Part shown: positions 17,773 to 26,425 of the stretch, one piece after another
How positions within the stretch are numbered: the first letter of the stretch is position 1
Layout: each line of letters opens with the position of its first letter
Source of the DNA: an uncultured Campylobacter sp.
GTDB taxonomy: Bacteria > Campylobacterota > Campylobacteria > Campylobacterales > Campylobacteraceae
DNA length: 64,000 nt
Reading direction: 5' to 3'
Assembly (NCBI GenBank): GCA_934728065.1
Contig: CAKVDW010000010.1
Span: 7,680-71,679 of the forward strand
The notes under the pieces: model-generated
The model's input: the letters and a program-made list of their open reading frames with translations, nothing else
The model's database searches: none
Told to the model about the DNA's origin: nothing
Made by a program: the position numbers and the translations under genes

Positions 17773-19062
17773 ATGAATTTGGTGATTGTCGAAGATGACA
17801 TAAATATGCGAAAGTCTTTAGAAATCGCACTCGCTGAACACAAAGACTTTCGCATTAAATCCTACAAATCCGCCACAGAAGCCTTAAAAAAGCTTGATGA
17901 TGAGGTGGATTTAATCATCACGGACATAAATATGCCGGGCATTGACGGGATTGAATTTGTCAAACAGTGCGAAAACAAATACGACTTTATCATCATCACG
18001 GGCAATGCAACCCTAAACCGTGCTATTGAGGCTGTAAGACTTGGAGTAAAGGACTTTTTAACAAAGCCTTTTGATACGCAGACTTTGATTAAGGCGATTC
18101 AAAGGGCAAAAATCATACGCGAAAAAACCGCAGATAAAAAAGGCAAATCAGCCTACAAACAAAGTGCTGATTTTTTTTCTACTTCTCCAGCCTTGCAAAA
18201 GGCTTTGGATTTAAGCTTAAAGTCGGCAAAAACTGATGCTAGCGTTATGTTTTTTGGCGAAAGTGGTGTGGGTAAAGAGCTTTTTGCCAACTTTATTCAT
18301 AAAAACTCTAAACGAGCAGATAAGCCCTTTATCGCTATAAATATGGCGGCAATCCCCGCAAACCTCATCGAAAGCGAGCTTTTTGGCTTTGAAAAGGGTG
18401 CATTTACAGATGCAAACGCTACAAAAGTTGGACTTTTCGAGCTGGCAAATGATGGCACACTTTTTTTGGACGAAATCGGCGAAATGCCCTTTGAAATTCA
18501 AGCAAAACTCTTGCGAGCCTTACAAGAGCGTGAAATTTCAAGGCTTGGCGGCACGAAACCCATTAAAATCAATGTTCGCATAGTATGCGCAACAAATGCT
18601 AATATAGAAAAAAAAATAAAAAATAAAGAATTTCGTAGCGACTTATATTACCGTTTAAACACCATACCCATTGAAATTCCACCATTAAGACAAAGAAAAG
18701 AAGAGATTTTAGGCATAGCCGAGCAGGTTTTAAAGGACACTTGCAAAGAATACGAACTTCAAAGTAAAACCTTAGGTAAAGAAGCGCAAAATGCCCTTTT
18801 AAACTATGATTTTCCGGGCAATATAAGAGAATTGATTTCTATCGTGCAAAGAGCTTGCATTTTAAGCCAAAGCAGTGAAATCACAAGTGATGATTTGTTT
18901 TTAGAAAGTAGACAAAAAAAGGAAATAAAAAATTTAGAAAAAGAACTCATCATCGAGGTGCTTAATGAATGTCAAAACGATATTGAAAAAGCCTGCGATA
19001 TGCTTGGAATGAACGAAAGCACACTTAAAGATAAAATGCAAAAATATGGACTAACTCACTGA
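17773..19062 (+). CDS. flgR: Sigma-54-dependent flagellar response regulator FlgR
   Basis: A 429-residue NtrC-type activator that, when phosphorylated by FlgS, activates RpoN-dependent hook and rod flagellar genes. The receiver domain (1-120) has the phospho-acceptor Asp51 in IITDINMPG. The AAA+ domain has Walker A GESGVGKE at about 162-169, the sigma-54 contact loop GAFTDA at about 209-214, and Walker B FLDEIGEMP. A Fis-like C-terminal helix-turn-helix region (KACDMLGMNESTLKDKMQKYG) ends the protein. It lies 1 bp downstream of its partner gene. FlgS is not in the window. C. jejuni has the same neighbourhood. Confidence 0.92.
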   Translation: MNLVIVEDDINMRKSLEIALAEHKDFRIKSYKSATEALKKLDDEVDLIITDINMPGIDGIEFVKQCENKYDFIIITGNATLNRAIEAVRLGVKDFLTKPFDTQTLIKAIQRAKIIREKTADKKGKSAYKQSADFFSTSPALQKALDLSLKSAKTDASVMFFGESGVGKELFANFIHKNSKRADKPFIAINMAAIPANLIESELFGFEKGAFTDANATKVGLFELANDGTLFLDEIGEMPFEIQAKLLRALQEREISRLGGTKPIKINVRIVCATNANIEKKIKNKEFRSDLYYRLNTIPIEIPPLRQRKEEILGIAEQVLKDTCKEYELQSKTLGKEAQNALLNYDFPGNIRELISIVQRACILSQSSEITSDDLFLESRQKKEIKNLEKELIIEVLNECQNDIEKACDMLGMNESTLKDKMQKYGLTH

Positions 19063-19084
19063 TAAAATTCCACAAATCAAACCT

Positions 19085-19120
19085 TGAAAGGTATCCAAAT
19101 TTGCATTCAGATACCTTTCA
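19085..19120. terminator. Inverted repeat between convergent flgR and outer membrane protein genes
   Basis: An 11-bp perfect inverted repeat, TGAAAGGTATC at 19085-19095 and GATACCTTTCA at 19110-19120, with a 14-base loop. There is no T run on either side. Its place between two convergent genes suggests a bidirectional terminator, but this is not certain. Confidence 0.5.
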
Positions 19121-19175
19121 TAAAAGGAAATTCTACCTACATAACTTAAGTCTTTATAAGCTTAATTCGTCTAAC

Positions 19176-19772
19176 TTAAAAAGAAAAAGTATATCTAAGT
19201 CCTACGGCATAAGGTTGGCTAAATTTTTCAGTTACTTTTGAGCCATCATCATCAGTTATATCTTTCTTTTGCTCTAAAAAGCTAAAACGGCTGTAAAGTT
19301 CTATGCCGTGTTGTTTGGCAATATTTGTTCTAAAACCAAAATTAACGCCCAAATCAACACCGTTAATCGCTTCAGCACCATCTTCCTTAAACTTATGATT
19401 TGCATAGCCTAAGCTCAAACCAGCAAAAGCACCAAGGTCTAAACTATCGCTTGATACAAAATTATAAAGCGCATCAACATTTGCATTTGCGTTCCAAGTG
19501 TCGAATTTCGCCGTTCCGCCGTCTAACTTTTTGCTGCTTGTGCCGTTGTCAAATACACCATAGTATCGAACACCAAATTCAGGGCTGAAGAATTGTTTAT
19601 AACCAGCTATTGCACCGTATCTAAAGCCATTACCAGTAATAGCAAATTCCCCTGCTTTAAACTTTACAGCTCCATAGCCACCTTGAACGCCAACAAAAGT
19701 GCCACTTTCTTCAGCTACTGCACAAGTAGCAACTAAACCTGCAAGAGCAAAGCTCAACATAAATTTTCTCAT
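19176..19772 (-). CDS. Outer membrane beta-barrel protein, Helicobacter/Campylobacter OMP family
   Basis: A 198-residue protein started at the ATG at 19772, which has an AAAGGA ribosome binding site. An upstream start at 19808 would lie within the 5' leader. The signal peptide covers residues 1-20 (CAVA-EE). The mature part begins GTFVGVQGGYG and shows eight or so amphipathic beta strands with glycine and aromatic residues, ending in GLRYTFSF with a C-terminal Phe. This is the form of small eight-stranded barrels. Its promoter has a homopolymeric G tract next to the -10 box (see 19825-19838). Function unknown; surface exposure is likely. Confidence 0.78.
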   Translation of the reverse strand: MRKFMLSFALAGLVATCAVAEESGTFVGVQGGYGAVKFKAGEFAITGNGFRYGAIAGYKQFFSPEFGVRYYGVFDNGTSSKKLDGGTAKFDTWNANANVDALYNFVSSDSLDLGAFAGLSLGYANHKFKEDGAEAINGVDLGVNFGFRTNIAKQHGIELYSRFSFLEQKKDITDDDGSKVTEKFSQPYAVGLRYTFSF

Positions 19773-19796
19773 AAAGAGTCCTTTCAGAATAAATTT

Positions 19797-19816
19797 CTCA
19801 TTTTTCAAAAAATGAG
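19797..19816 (-). other. Hairpin in the 5' leader of the outer membrane protein gene
   Basis: A 9-bp inverted repeat, CTCATTTTT and AAAAATGAG, with a 2-base centre. It lies between the predicted transcription start and the ribosome binding site of the gene starting at 19772. It could affect mRNA stability. No terminator-like U run follows. Confidence 0.4.
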
Positions 19817-19824
19817 TTGCTAAA

Positions 19825-19838
19825 ATTATAACCCCCCC
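19825..19838 (-). promoter_or_regulatory. Promoter with G7 tract for the outer membrane protein gene
   Basis: Read on the minus strand, seven G (19838-19832), one T, then TATAAT (19830-19825), about 53 bases upstream of the ATG. A homopolymer directly against the -10 box would change promoter spacing if its length slipped. Seven bases is at the low end for Campylobacter hypervariability. Confidence 0.55.
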
Positions 19839-20078
19839 ACTTAAAATAATCTTAAATATTACTTATATTTAGCTTAAATTGAAAAAAATTTCTTCATTTG
19901 CTTGTATAAAGAGAATTTTGAAAAGATTTTTTTGGGTAATGCACTTGAATTTGGCGATTTAACAAGAAACAAAGCATAAATTCATAAAATTTTCTTTAAA
20001 AGCACACTTAAATTCAGCAAAACTTAAAGTTAAATGTAATACAATCAAAGCCCTTAAAAACATAAACAAGGACAAACG
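19839..20078. other. Gene-free spacer upstream of asd
   Basis: About 240 bases of AT-rich sequence between divergent genes. Apart from the asd promoter (TACAAT at 20040-20045) and an AAGGA ribosome binding site at its right end, I see no reading frame, repeat or RNA gene. Confidence 0.5.
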
Positions 20079-21104
20079 ATGAGTATCAAAGTAGCGATTG
20101 TAGGTGCCACAGGTGCGGTTGGCGAGGAGCTTTTAAATGTTTTGAGTGAGCTTGATTTGCCTGTATCGAGCATTTTGCCGCTTGCAAGTGCCAAGAGTGC
20201 GGGCAGTGAAGTGGAATTTAAGGGCAAACGCTACCGCGTGCAAGAGCTTACCGAAAGCGTGTTTAAAGAAAACCCCGTAGATATAGCCTTTTTCAGCGCA
20301 GGCGGTAGCGTGTCGGCTAAATTTGCCAAGTTTGCCGTAGATGCGGGTGCGCTCGTCATCGACAACACCAGCCATTTTAGAATGGACAAAGATGTCCCAC
20401 TTGTCGTGCCAGAGGTCAATCCCCAAGACATTTCGCAGTGGCAAAAAACAGGTATCATCGCTAATCCAAACTGCTCGACTATCCAAATGGTGCATATTTT
20501 AAAGCCCCTTGATGATGCTTTCAAGCTCACGCGTGTTGATGTAGCCACTTATCAAGCCGCAAGCGGAGCAGGAAAAGAAGGTATGGAGGAGCTTGTGGCA
20601 GGTTTGCAAAGCTTTTTTGCCTTTAAACTCGATGAATTTAAGGCGCAAACCTTTCCGCATACCCTTGCGCTCAATGTTATACCGCATATTGATGTCTTTA
20701 TGGAGAATGATTACACCAAAGAAGAGATGAAAATGGTGAATGAAACTCAAAAGATTTTACACAAAAGCCTTGAAGTGAGCGCAACTTGCGTGCGTGTGGG
20801 CGTTTTGCGAAGTCATAGCGAGGCTTTGACACTGCATTTTGAAAGCGAAGTGAGCGCGAAAAAGGCGCGTGAAATTTTAGCCAAAGCCCCAAGTGTCGTG
20901 GTTATCGATGAGCCAAAGGACAAAAAATACCCTATGCCCCTTTACACAAGCGACACAAACGAAACTTATGTCGGGCGCATTCGTGCTGATATTTACCGCA
21001 AAAATGTGCTGCATTTGTGGTGCGTGGCTGACCAAATCCGCGTTGGTGCGGCGACAAATGCGGTGCGTATAGCCAAAGAATGGCTGAAAATGCAAGGTAA
21101 ATAG
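20079..21104 (+). CDS. asd: Aspartate-semialdehyde dehydrogenase
   Basis: Reduces aspartyl phosphate to aspartate semialdehyde with NADPH, the branch point to lysine/diaminopimelate, threonine and methionine. The 341-residue protein has the Rossmann loop VGATGAVGEELL at the N terminus, the catalytic cysteine Cys132 in NPNCSTIQ, and the substrate-binding segments QAASGAGKEGM and VLRSHSE. Length is normal. It follows flgR in C. jejuni too; here a barrel protein gene lies between them on the other strand. Confidence 0.97.
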   Translation: MSIKVAIVGATGAVGEELLNVLSELDLPVSSILPLASAKSAGSEVEFKGKRYRVQELTESVFKENPVDIAFFSAGGSVSAKFAKFAVDAGALVIDNTSHFRMDKDVPLVVPEVNPQDISQWQKTGIIANPNCSTIQMVHILKPLDDAFKLTRVDVATYQAASGAGKEGMEELVAGLQSFFAFKLDEFKAQTFPHTLALNVIPHIDVFMENDYTKEEMKMVNETQKILHKSLEVSATCVRVGVLRSHSEALTLHFESEVSAKKAREILAKAPSVVVIDEPKDKKYPMPLYTSDTNETYVGRIRADIYRKNVLHLWCVADQIRVGAATNAVRIAKEWLKMQGK

Positions 21105-21135
21105 TGCCTTTGCTTTAAATTTGAAAGGATAAAAA

Positions 21136-21645
21136 ATGTTTGAAAAATTTTTTGAAAAAGCCCTGATGAAATGTCGTATCGTTACGGTTTTGCCTGTGAT
21201 ATTTGGGCTTTTTGGTGCTTTTGTGCTGTTTTTCATCGCAAGTTATGACATTATCAAGGTCATCATTCACACTTTTGATTATTTCATCTTGCCAAATTCA
21301 ACCATTGATTTACACGAGGACATAGTCGGGCAAATCATCGGTGCTGTGGATTTATACTTAATGGCGCTTGTGCTTTTTATCTTTTCTTTTGGAATTTATG
21401 AACTTTTCATTAGCGAGATAGAAGAACTCAAACAACACAAACAGTCAAAAGTCCTTGAAGTGCATAGCCTAGACGAGCTTAAAGACAAACTTGCTAAGGT
21501 CATTATAATGGTTTTGGTGGTGAATTTCTTTCAGCGCGTTTTGCAAATGAAACTAAACGGAATGCTTGATATGTCGTATCTTGCAGGCTCTATTTTAGCA
21601 CTATGCTTGGGGCTTTACTTTTTACACAAAGGCGGCAAACATTAA
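21136..21645 (+). CDS. YqhA family (UPF0114) membrane protein
   Basis: A 169-residue inner membrane protein with four hydrophobic segments (about 15-40, 65-90, 115-135 and 145-162). It carries the UPF0114 pattern around EDIVGQIIGAVDLYLMALVLFIFSFGIYELF and SLDELKDKLAKVI. It lies 31 bp after asd with a GAAAGG ribosome binding site, so it is probably co-transcribed. The family's biochemical role is unknown. It overlaps the end of convergent htrB by 4 bp. Confidence 0.85.
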   Translation: MFEKFFEKALMKCRIVTVLPVIFGLFGAFVLFFIASYDIIKVIIHTFDYFILPNSTIDLHEDIVGQIIGAVDLYLMALVLFIFSFGIYELFISEIEELKQHKQSKVLEVHSLDELKDKLAKVIIMVLVVNFFQRVLQMKLNGMLDMSYLAGSILALCLGLYFLHKGGKH

Positions 21646-22523
21646 GCATAAATTTCATTATAAAAGCGTTTAAAGCGTTTGTGAAAGAAAAAATACTCGC
21701 TGGGGTGAAAGCTGATGATTTCTTCGCAGCATTTAGCTTGATACGCGCTTAATTCTTCCTTGCTGTGCGTGCTTGCGTCCATAGGCTCAAAGCAACGCAC
21801 GGCGTATTTGTCCCCTTTTTGATACACAAAGGCTGGCAACAAAACTGCACCCACTTTTTTAGCAATCACACTCGCCCCACAGTTCCAATTTACCTTTTTG
21901 CCAAAAAACTCCACAACCACGCTTTCACTATCTGCGGCATCTTGGTCGGGCAAAATGCCCAGCGTGCGCCCTTTTTTGATGGCTGAAAGCATTTTTTTAG
22001 CCCCGCCTACCTTGTCGATAAGCTCGACATCAAAGTTTTTGGTGCGGTTTTTGATGAGCAAATCGTTCATCAAAGCACTATCAAGCGTCCTTGTAACGAT
22101 AGAAATAGCCCCAAAATAGCTCGTATAAATGAAAGGTATCAGCTCCCAGCAACCAAAATGCGCCGTGATGAAAACTATGGTGCGTTTTGACTCAAATGCC
22201 CTTTGCAAAATGTCCATTTCATCAATGCTTACAAGCTCTTTTATCTCATCTTTCGTGGCGTTTTGTCGTTTTAAAAACTCAAAGCCAAATTTAGCGAAAT
22301 TCTCATAAATTTCCTTTGTGATTTGAGTGATTTCTAACTCGCTTTTTTGCGGAAAACAAAAGCGCAAATTTGCCTTGATGATTTTGCGGTGTTTTGAATT
22401 TACAAGATACGCAAAGTGCGCGATGCCCTTTGAAAGTGCTTTTAAGGCTGAATTTGGCAAAATGAAAACAAAAAATTTTAAGCAAAAATACAAAAAAAGA
22501 TAAGCTAAATCAACCACTTTCAT
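21642..22523 (-). CDS. htrB: Lipid A biosynthesis acyltransferase
   Basis: A 293-residue membrane-associated acyltransferase of the LpxL/HtrB family that adds a secondary acyl chain to Kdo2-lipid A. It has an N-terminal membrane segment, the catalytic H(X4)E motif in TAHFGCWE, and the downstream GILPDQDAADSE region typical of the family. Its start overlaps the end of waaC by 4 bp, so the two are translated together, as in C. jejuni (Cj1134 and Cj1133). Confidence 0.94.
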   Translation of the reverse strand: MKVVDLAYLFLYFCLKFFVFILPNSALKALSKGIAHFAYLVNSKHRKIIKANLRFCFPQKSELEITQITKEIYENFAKFGFEFLKRQNATKDEIKELVSIDEMDILQRAFESKRTIVFITAHFGCWELIPFIYTSYFGAISIVTRTLDSALMNDLLIKNRTKNFDVELIDKVGGAKKMLSAIKKGRTLGILPDQDAADSESVVVEFFGKKVNWNCGASVIAKKVGAVLLPAFVYQKGDKYAVRCFEPMDASTHSKEELSAYQAKCCEEIISFHPSEYFFFHKRFKRFYNEIYA

Positions 22524-23542
22524 TTCAAAAGTCCCTCACAAAGCGTAAAAATCTCTTTTTCGTCTATGTTTTGTATGCAAAAATCACTCTTATCTATGTG
22601 CTTGGTGTCGCTGATATATTTGCCGCTATCAATTACTTTGTTTATGGGCGTTTGATAGGCGTTGCGGTAGCTTGGAGTCGCTCCAAATATCGTTATGGAG
22701 GGCTTGTTTATCGCAAAGGCTAAATGCGTAGGACCGCTATCGTTGCCGATGATTAAATCACACATTGAGCTAAGTGCTATGAGTTGGGGCAAAGAGAGCT
22801 TTGGAGCAAGCACTATGCCAGCTTTGGCACAATCCTTAATGATGAATTTGCAAGCCTTTTTTTCGCTTTCATTTCCCCAAGCAAGGATAATTTTTGCCCT
22901 TTTATAACGAGCAAGCAACAAGGCGCAAAGTATGCAGTGGCGTTCTTTTGGGTAGTTTTTGTTTGCCGATGATGAGCCTGTGTGAATGAGAATTTTTGGA
23001 CTTGTTTTTTCAAAATCAAAGTCAAATTTTAAGGCTAATTTATTTTTTACGCGCTCATCAGCCACAAAACAAGGTTCTTTGCCTAAAATGTCATCTTTGC
23101 CAAAGTCTTTTTCCAGCGCAAAGCCTGTTAAAGCGACATTTCGCAAGATGATATTTTCGCTGTATTTCATAGCCTTTTTGTGCCTATAAAAAAAGCTTGC
23201 AAGGCTTTCTTTAAGGCTATTTTTGTCAAAGCCAAAGGTGTTTGCGCCTACCATTTTAGCAATCACGGCTGATTTTAAAAGCCCTTGCAAATCAACAACT
23301 ATATCATAGCGGTTTTTGCGCGCATTAAGCAGGATTTGCAAAACCTTAAAAATTTTTCTATCCTTTAAAGGCAGGGCATAAAGCTTGTTGATGAGTGGGT
23401 GCTTTTCTAAAATGCCCTTAAATCTCTCATCAACAAACCAGTCTATACTTGAATTTGGGTGCGCTTGCCGAATAAACTGCAAAACAATGCTTGATTGTAT
23501 AATATCCCCAAGTGCTGAAAGTCGAATAATGGCAATTTTCAT
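22520..23542 (-). CDS. waaC: LOS heptosyltransferase I
   Basis: Transfers the first heptose from ADP-heptose to Kdo in the inner core of lipooligosaccharide. A 340-residue GT9 enzyme started at the ATG at 23542 (MKIAIIRLSALGD); the frame can be opened two codons earlier at a TTG. It has the N-terminal nucleotide-fold start and the GT9 motifs HTGSSSANKNYP and GNDSGPTHLAFA in the ADP-heptose site. It is first in a two-gene unit with htrB. The substrate is made by the gmhA-hldE-hldD-gmhB cluster a few kb away. Confidence 0.94.
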   Translation of the reverse strand: MKIAIIRLSALGDIIQSSIVLQFIRQAHPNSSIDWFVDERFKGILEKHPLINKLYALPLKDRKIFKVLQILLNARKNRYDIVVDLQGLLKSAVIAKMVGANTFGFDKNSLKESLASFFYRHKKAMKYSENIILRNVALTGFALEKDFGKDDILGKEPCFVADERVKNKLALKFDFDFEKTSPKILIHTGSSSANKNYPKERHCILCALLLARYKRAKIILAWGNESEKKACKFIIKDCAKAGIVLAPKLSLPQLIALSSMCDLIIGNDSGPTHLAFAINKPSITIFGATPSYRNAYQTPINKVIDSGKYISDTKHIDKSDFCIQNIDEKEIFTLCEGLLK

Positions 23543-23567
23543 TTGCAAACTTTATATCAAATTTAGC

Positions 23568-23573
23568 TATAAT
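23568..23573 (+). promoter_or_regulatory. Promoter of the PolB-type exonuclease gene
   Basis: GCTATAATC with TATAAT at 23568-23573, in the 63-bp gap between divergent waaC and the exonuclease gene, 32 bases before the ATG. Confidence 0.55.
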
Positions 23574-23605
23574 CATAGCGAAAATTTACAACCAAAAGGC
23601 AAAAA

Positions 23606-24685
23606 ATGAGCCAAAATTCAAAGAAAAAAAATTATATCTGCGTGTTTGACTGCGAGAGCGTGCCTGATGCGGCTTTGATACGCCGTGTTTATGGCTTTGA
23701 GGGCGATGATGAAAGCGTAAGCAAAATGGCACTTGCAGCGCAAAAAGATGAAAGTGGCAACGAGTTTTTGCCCCTGCCTTTTCACCGCATTATCAGCATT
23801 TGCGCTGTGATTTGTGATGAATTTGGCGCATTTATCAAAGTAAATAAAATCGAGGGCAATTCAGAGCGCGAAATGATAGGCAATTTTTTCGCTTTCATCA
23901 ACAAATACGAGCCGCGCCTTGTGAGCTTTAACGGCAAGGGCTTTGATATGCCCGTGCTGGTGCTGCGCGCCCTTAAATACAACATAAGAGCAAATGCTTA
24001 TTTAGACACTATCACAGACAAGTGGAACAACTACAAAACCCGCTACAACGAGCAAAGGCATTGCGATTTGTTTGAAAGTCTTGGCGCGTGGCGTGGCGTG
24101 CGACTTGACACGGTGTGTGCGATGGCTGGGTTGCCGGGCAAATACGACACGCACGGAGATGAGGTAATGCGGCTTTTTTACGCCGATAAACTTGACAAAA
24201 TCCACGAGTATTGCGAGAGCGACACGCTTAATACCTATATGCTTTTCCTAAAATACGAGCTTATCAAGGGAAATTTGAGCGAAGAGGACTATTTGAGCTA
24301 TCTTAGCTTGATGAGCGAGTATATAAAGGCTCACAAAAGAGAGCGAGGCTATGTGCAAATCTTTTCAAACGCCTGTGAAAGCGAAAGCGAAAAAATCATA
24401 AACGGTATTTATGATGAAAATTTAGGTTTTGGCGTGAAAAGCAAAGGCACAAAAAATGAAAATTCAAATTTGGGGGAAAATTCAGCCCAAGATGATAAAA
24501 ATAAAGCAAATTCAAATCAAAACGCTGATGAGATGGCACAAAATTCAGCGCAAAACACTTTGGCTACAAATGATGAGCCTGATGAAAACGCGCCAAGCTT
24601 TGATGAGCTTGTTCAAAGCGGAGCGTTGAGTTTGGGTGCAAAAAACACCAAAGCCACAAAAAAGAAAAAGAGTGATGAAAGCTAA
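23606..24685 (+). CDS. Predicted 3'-5' exonuclease of the PolB-like DEDDy type
   Basis: A 359-residue protein whose first 250 residues look like the stand-alone 3'-5' exonuclease domain related to DNA polymerase B. Metal-ligand candidates are Asp15 and Glu17 in VFDCESVPD, Asp114 in SFNGKGFDMPVL, and YCESD (Tyr202, Asp206) for the DEDDy Exo III motif. The substrate is unknown but is likely a nucleic acid. The last 100 residues are low complexity, rich in N, S, A, Q and K (NSAQDDKNK, AQNSAQN), ending in a lysine-rich tail, and probably disordered. The place next to waaC is shared with C. jejuni (Cj1132c). Confidence 0.82.
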   Translation: MSQNSKKKNYICVFDCESVPDAALIRRVYGFEGDDESVSKMALAAQKDESGNEFLPLPFHRIISICAVICDEFGAFIKVNKIEGNSEREMIGNFFAFINKYEPRLVSFNGKGFDMPVLVLRALKYNIRANAYLDTITDKWNNYKTRYNEQRHCDLFESLGAWRGVRLDTVCAMAGLPGKYDTHGDEVMRLFYADKLDKIHEYCESDTLNTYMLFLKYELIKGNLSEEDYLSYLSLMSEYIKAHKRERGYVQIFSNACESESEKIINGIYDENLGFGVKSKGTKNENSNLGENSAQDDKNKANSNQNADEMAQNSAQNTLATNDEPDENAPSFDELVQSGALSLGAKNTKATKKKKSDES

Positions 24686-25014
24686 ATTTAAAGGAAAATT
24701 AAAAGGCAAAAATTTGAGCGTAAAATTTTAAAATTTGATTGCGAGGATTGAAAGAAAAAGGTGCTAAAATTAAGACAAGCTAAAACGCAAAGTCTAAATT
24801 CTAGCTGTTTGTGGGCTGTGTGAATTTTTGTAAAATTTAAAATTTGCTTACAAGAATTTAAGCACATTAAGCAAGGCACAGGATTTTGAGGCGATTTTTG
24901 GGGTTGTGAAGCAAAAAGCGAACAAGACTAGACAAGTGCAAGTCTGTCGCCGTGAGCTTTTTGCAAACTCCGCAAAAAGCGTCCAAAAGCCAAGCCAAAG
25001 AGAAAGGATATGAA
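24686..25014. other. Gene-free spacer upstream of the galE homologue
   Basis: A 329-base AT-rich spacer without a convincing reading frame. It holds a 9-bp inverted repeat, GCTTTTTGC (24956-24964) and GCAAAAAGC (24972-24980), just upstream of the next ribosome binding site. A third matching arm, GCAAAAAGC, lies at 24911-24919, so two alternative hairpins are possible. No promoter with a good -10 is obvious. A leader regulatory element is conceivable but unproven. Confidence 0.4.
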
Positions 25015-26007
25015 ATGAAGATATTGATTACAGGTGCAGCTGGTTATATCGGCTCTCACACCTTAAAGCAGTTTTTAGAAACAAGCCACGAGATTTTCGT
25101 GCTTGACAATCTCAGCAAGGGCAGCAAAAAAGCCATTGATGCCTTGCAAAATTTGCGAAAATTTAGCTTTTTCGAGCAGGATTTGTGCGATTTTGCGGGA
25201 GTAAAAAGGCTTTTTAAAGAGCATAAATTTGATGCTGTGGTGCATTTTGCGGCGAGTATTGAGGTGTTTGAAAGCACGCAAAATCCGCTTAAATACTATC
25301 TTAACAACACCGCAAACACTTCAAATTTGATTCAAACCTGCCTAGAAAACGGCACAAATAAGTTTATTTTCTCATCAACAGCCGCTGTTTATGGCGAACC
25401 GCAAACCCAAAGCGTGAGCGAAACAAGCCCTTTGCAGCCTATCAACCCTTATGGGCGCAGCAAACTGATGAGCGAGGAGGTTTTGCGTGATGCAAGCCTT
25501 GCAAATCCTAGTTTTAAGCACTGCATTTTGCGTTATTTTAATGTCGCTGGGGCTTGTATGAGCTATCAAATCGGACAAAACTACCCAAAAGCCACGCTTT
25601 TAACTAAGGTGGCGGCTGAATGTGCGGCGGGCAAACGCGAGAAAATGTTTATCTTTGGCGATGATTACGCGACAAAGGACGGCACTTGCATAAGGGATTA
25701 TATCCATGTTGATGACATTGCAAGTGCGCACTTATCAGGGCTTAACTACTTGCAAAATGCTCATAAAAGCAATGTTTTCAATGTGGGCTACGGACACGGC
25801 TTTTCGGTAAAAGAAGTGATAAACACGATGAAAAGGGTAAGTGGGGTGGATTTTAGCGTGGAAATGGCGAATCGTAGGGCTGGGGACCCTAGCGTTTTAA
25901 TCGCTGATAATGCTAAAATCAAATCTTTCACCGAGTGGAAACCGCAATTTGACAGCCTTGAAATGATATGCAAAAGTGCTTATGAATGGGAGCTTAAAGC
26001 TAATTAA
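25015..26007 (+). CDS. galE: UDP-hexose 4-epimerase (GalE/Gne family)
   Basis: A 330-residue NAD-dependent epimerase started at the ATG at 25015 after a GAAAGG site; the frame can be extended 63 bp upstream without support. It has the Rossmann loop GAAGYIG from residue 7, the FSSTAAVYG stretch, and the catalytic Tyr146 and Lys150 in YGRSK. It interconverts UDP-glucose and UDP-galactose and, in Campylobacter, probably also the N-acetylated sugars (the C. jejuni orthologue is named gne). It feeds sugars to LOS, capsule and N-glycan synthesis. Convergent with a lipoprotein gene. Confidence 0.92.
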   Translation: MKILITGAAGYIGSHTLKQFLETSHEIFVLDNLSKGSKKAIDALQNLRKFSFFEQDLCDFAGVKRLFKEHKFDAVVHFAASIEVFESTQNPLKYYLNNTANTSNLIQTCLENGTNKFIFSSTAAVYGEPQTQSVSETSPLQPINPYGRSKLMSEEVLRDASLANPSFKHCILRYFNVAGACMSYQIGQNYPKATLLTKVAAECAAGKREKMFIFGDDYATKDGTCIRDYIHVDDIASAHLSGLNYLQNAHKSNVFNVGYGHGFSVKEVINTMKRVSGVDFSVEMANRRAGDPSVLIADNAKIKSFTEWKPQFDSLEMICKSAYEWELKAN

Positions 26008-26026
26008 CGCTTTAAGCAACCACGGG

Positions 26027-26425
26027 TTATTTTATGGTTTGTATAAGTTTCCAAGTGCCGTCTATTTTTACTGTATAGAAAGTTTTGTCGATGATTTGTC
26101 CATTATTTCCTATACATTCAACGACTAGCTCGGTTACTGTATCGCTTATTTCTTTATTTTGCACAATTTTAAATTTCTTTACGCCACCGATTTTTTCAAG
26201 CTCTTTTTGAAATTCATCAAATTCTTGTTGCACCTTTTCTTCTATGTCTTTAGCACTTATATAGCTTTGAACGCTTGTTGGAACATACACATAAGCTCTT
26301 GCCTTTCTTAAATCCTTTTGCTCTAAGGCTTTTGTATAGTTCTCGCTGATATATTTGGGACTATTTTTAAAGCTACAAGCAGCTAAAAACGCACCCAAAA
26401 TGGCAACACAAAGTATCTTTTTCAT
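26027..26425 (-). CDS. DUF4878-like lipoprotein
   Basis: A 132-residue lipoprotein with a lipobox (AFLAAC, Cys17). The mature domain is a small cystatin-like fold with a pattern typical of DUF4878 proteins: [15 protein letters not shown] at the start and [14 protein letters not shown] at the end. It overlaps gmhA by 4 bp, so it is the last gene of the heptose operon. Function unknown; it may sit in the periplasm or inner leaflet of the outer membrane. Confidence 0.7.
   Translation of the reverse strand: MKKILCVAILGAFLAACSFKNSPKYISENYTKALEQKDLRKARAYVYVPTSVQSYISAKDIEEKVQQEFDEFQKELEKIGGVKKFKIVQNKEISDTVTELVVECIGNNGQIIDKTFYTVKIDGTWKLIQTIK

Noticed and set aside
20133-21236. Several long minus-strand frames across asd
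   Set aside because: asd is a clear gene with catalytic motifs; the antisense frames have Cys/His-rich random composition and no start signals.
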